Of a stretch of DNA of 64,000 nt, positions 63,830-64,000 are shown piece by piece. How positions within the stretch are numbered: position 1 is the stretch's first letter; each line of letters begins with the position of its first letter. Below the pieces are notes generated by a model that was given only the letters and a program-made list of their open reading frames with translations, did no database searches and was not told where the DNA came from. The stretch comes from Hexactinellida sp. DTS-2022. Lineage: Eukaryota > Porifera > Hexactinellida. Location of the stretch: assembly GCA_028753945.1 (NCBI GenBank), contig JAPNXP010000007.1:4216001-4280000 (forward strand), read 5' to 3'. The position numbers and the translations under genes were made by a program.

Positions 63830-64000
63830 GTTTTATTTACTAAGAACTGAAATTTTATGGTCTCATGAGTTACAGATGTCACCTGGGGTCACGATATTTG
63901 ATTACATTTTGGACACATTTCTACACATGTTAAATCACAGAACTGGTACAATAAATGGTGCCAGAATATTCAATTTATATGCATTCGATAGAGAATTGAA
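63830..64000. repeat. GTGCCGAC family body, running off the window
   Basis: Segments gagttacagatgtcacctgg, ggtcacgat, aataaatggtgccagaatat and tgcattcgatagagaattga match 25840-25900 and 42940-43010. Confidence 0.75.

Overview
This window is eukaryotic, almost certainly from an invertebrate animal. Genes are split by GT-AG introns, the DNA is AT-rich, one gene encodes a GTSF1-type CHHC zinc-finger protein (an animal piRNA cofactor family), and the repeats are metazoan in character: a CR1/L2-type LINE, hAT and pogo-like miniature elements, Mutator-like and integrase-like DNA transposons. An early-branching marine animal such as a sponge would fit, but the sequence alone does not prove this.

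Only four host genes are supported: (1) the 3' exon of a multicopper oxidase (3-1928, +); (2) a 233-residue coiled-coil/proline-rich protein (5741-6442, -); (3) a GTSF1-like protein with a long proline-rich tail (22970-24088, -); (4) a calcineurin-type Ser/Thr phosphatase with two C-terminal EF-hands, in three exons (30862-31549, 44481-44719, 49980-51032, +). The exons of (4) join in frame to about 659 residues. Its introns are 12.9 kb and 5.3 kb and consist largely of mobile DNA.

Nearly everything else is transposon-derived and deeply nested. From 12.5 to 19.9 kb lies a decayed integrase-type (Ginger/KRBA2-like) transposon on the minus strand. It has a zinc-binding domain, an integrase core, a chromodomain-like tail and, unusually, a C-terminal ubiquitin-protease-like domain. 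It is interrupted by a LINE and by a hAT element with a perfect 8-bp target duplication. Intron 1 of the phosphatase holds a palindrome with 1.4-kb near-identical arms (32.6-36.2 kb), a second palindrome (36.6-37.9 kb), and a 3.6-kb element with long inverted ends and a 9-bp target duplication. That last element carries two unrecognised overlapping reading frames (38.2-41.8 kb). Towards the right end are a FLYWCH/MULE-type transposon whose ends are tandem arrays (52.4-55.2 kb), a retroelement C-terminal fragment (56.1-57.2 kb), and a decayed DDE-type transposon (57.4-62.1 kb) split by another palindrome carrying three miniature elements.

Many insertions are documented by their target duplications (8 bp for hAT-like, 9 bp for MULE-like, TA for pogo/mariner-like), so relative insertion order can be read in several places. 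Several short repeat families recur: clusters of the mini-hairpin motif GCGAAGC/GCTTCGC, six GTGCCGAC palindromes, and many unrelated miniature families whose ends all start CAGT and resemble one another. No tRNA, rRNA or CRISPR array was seen.
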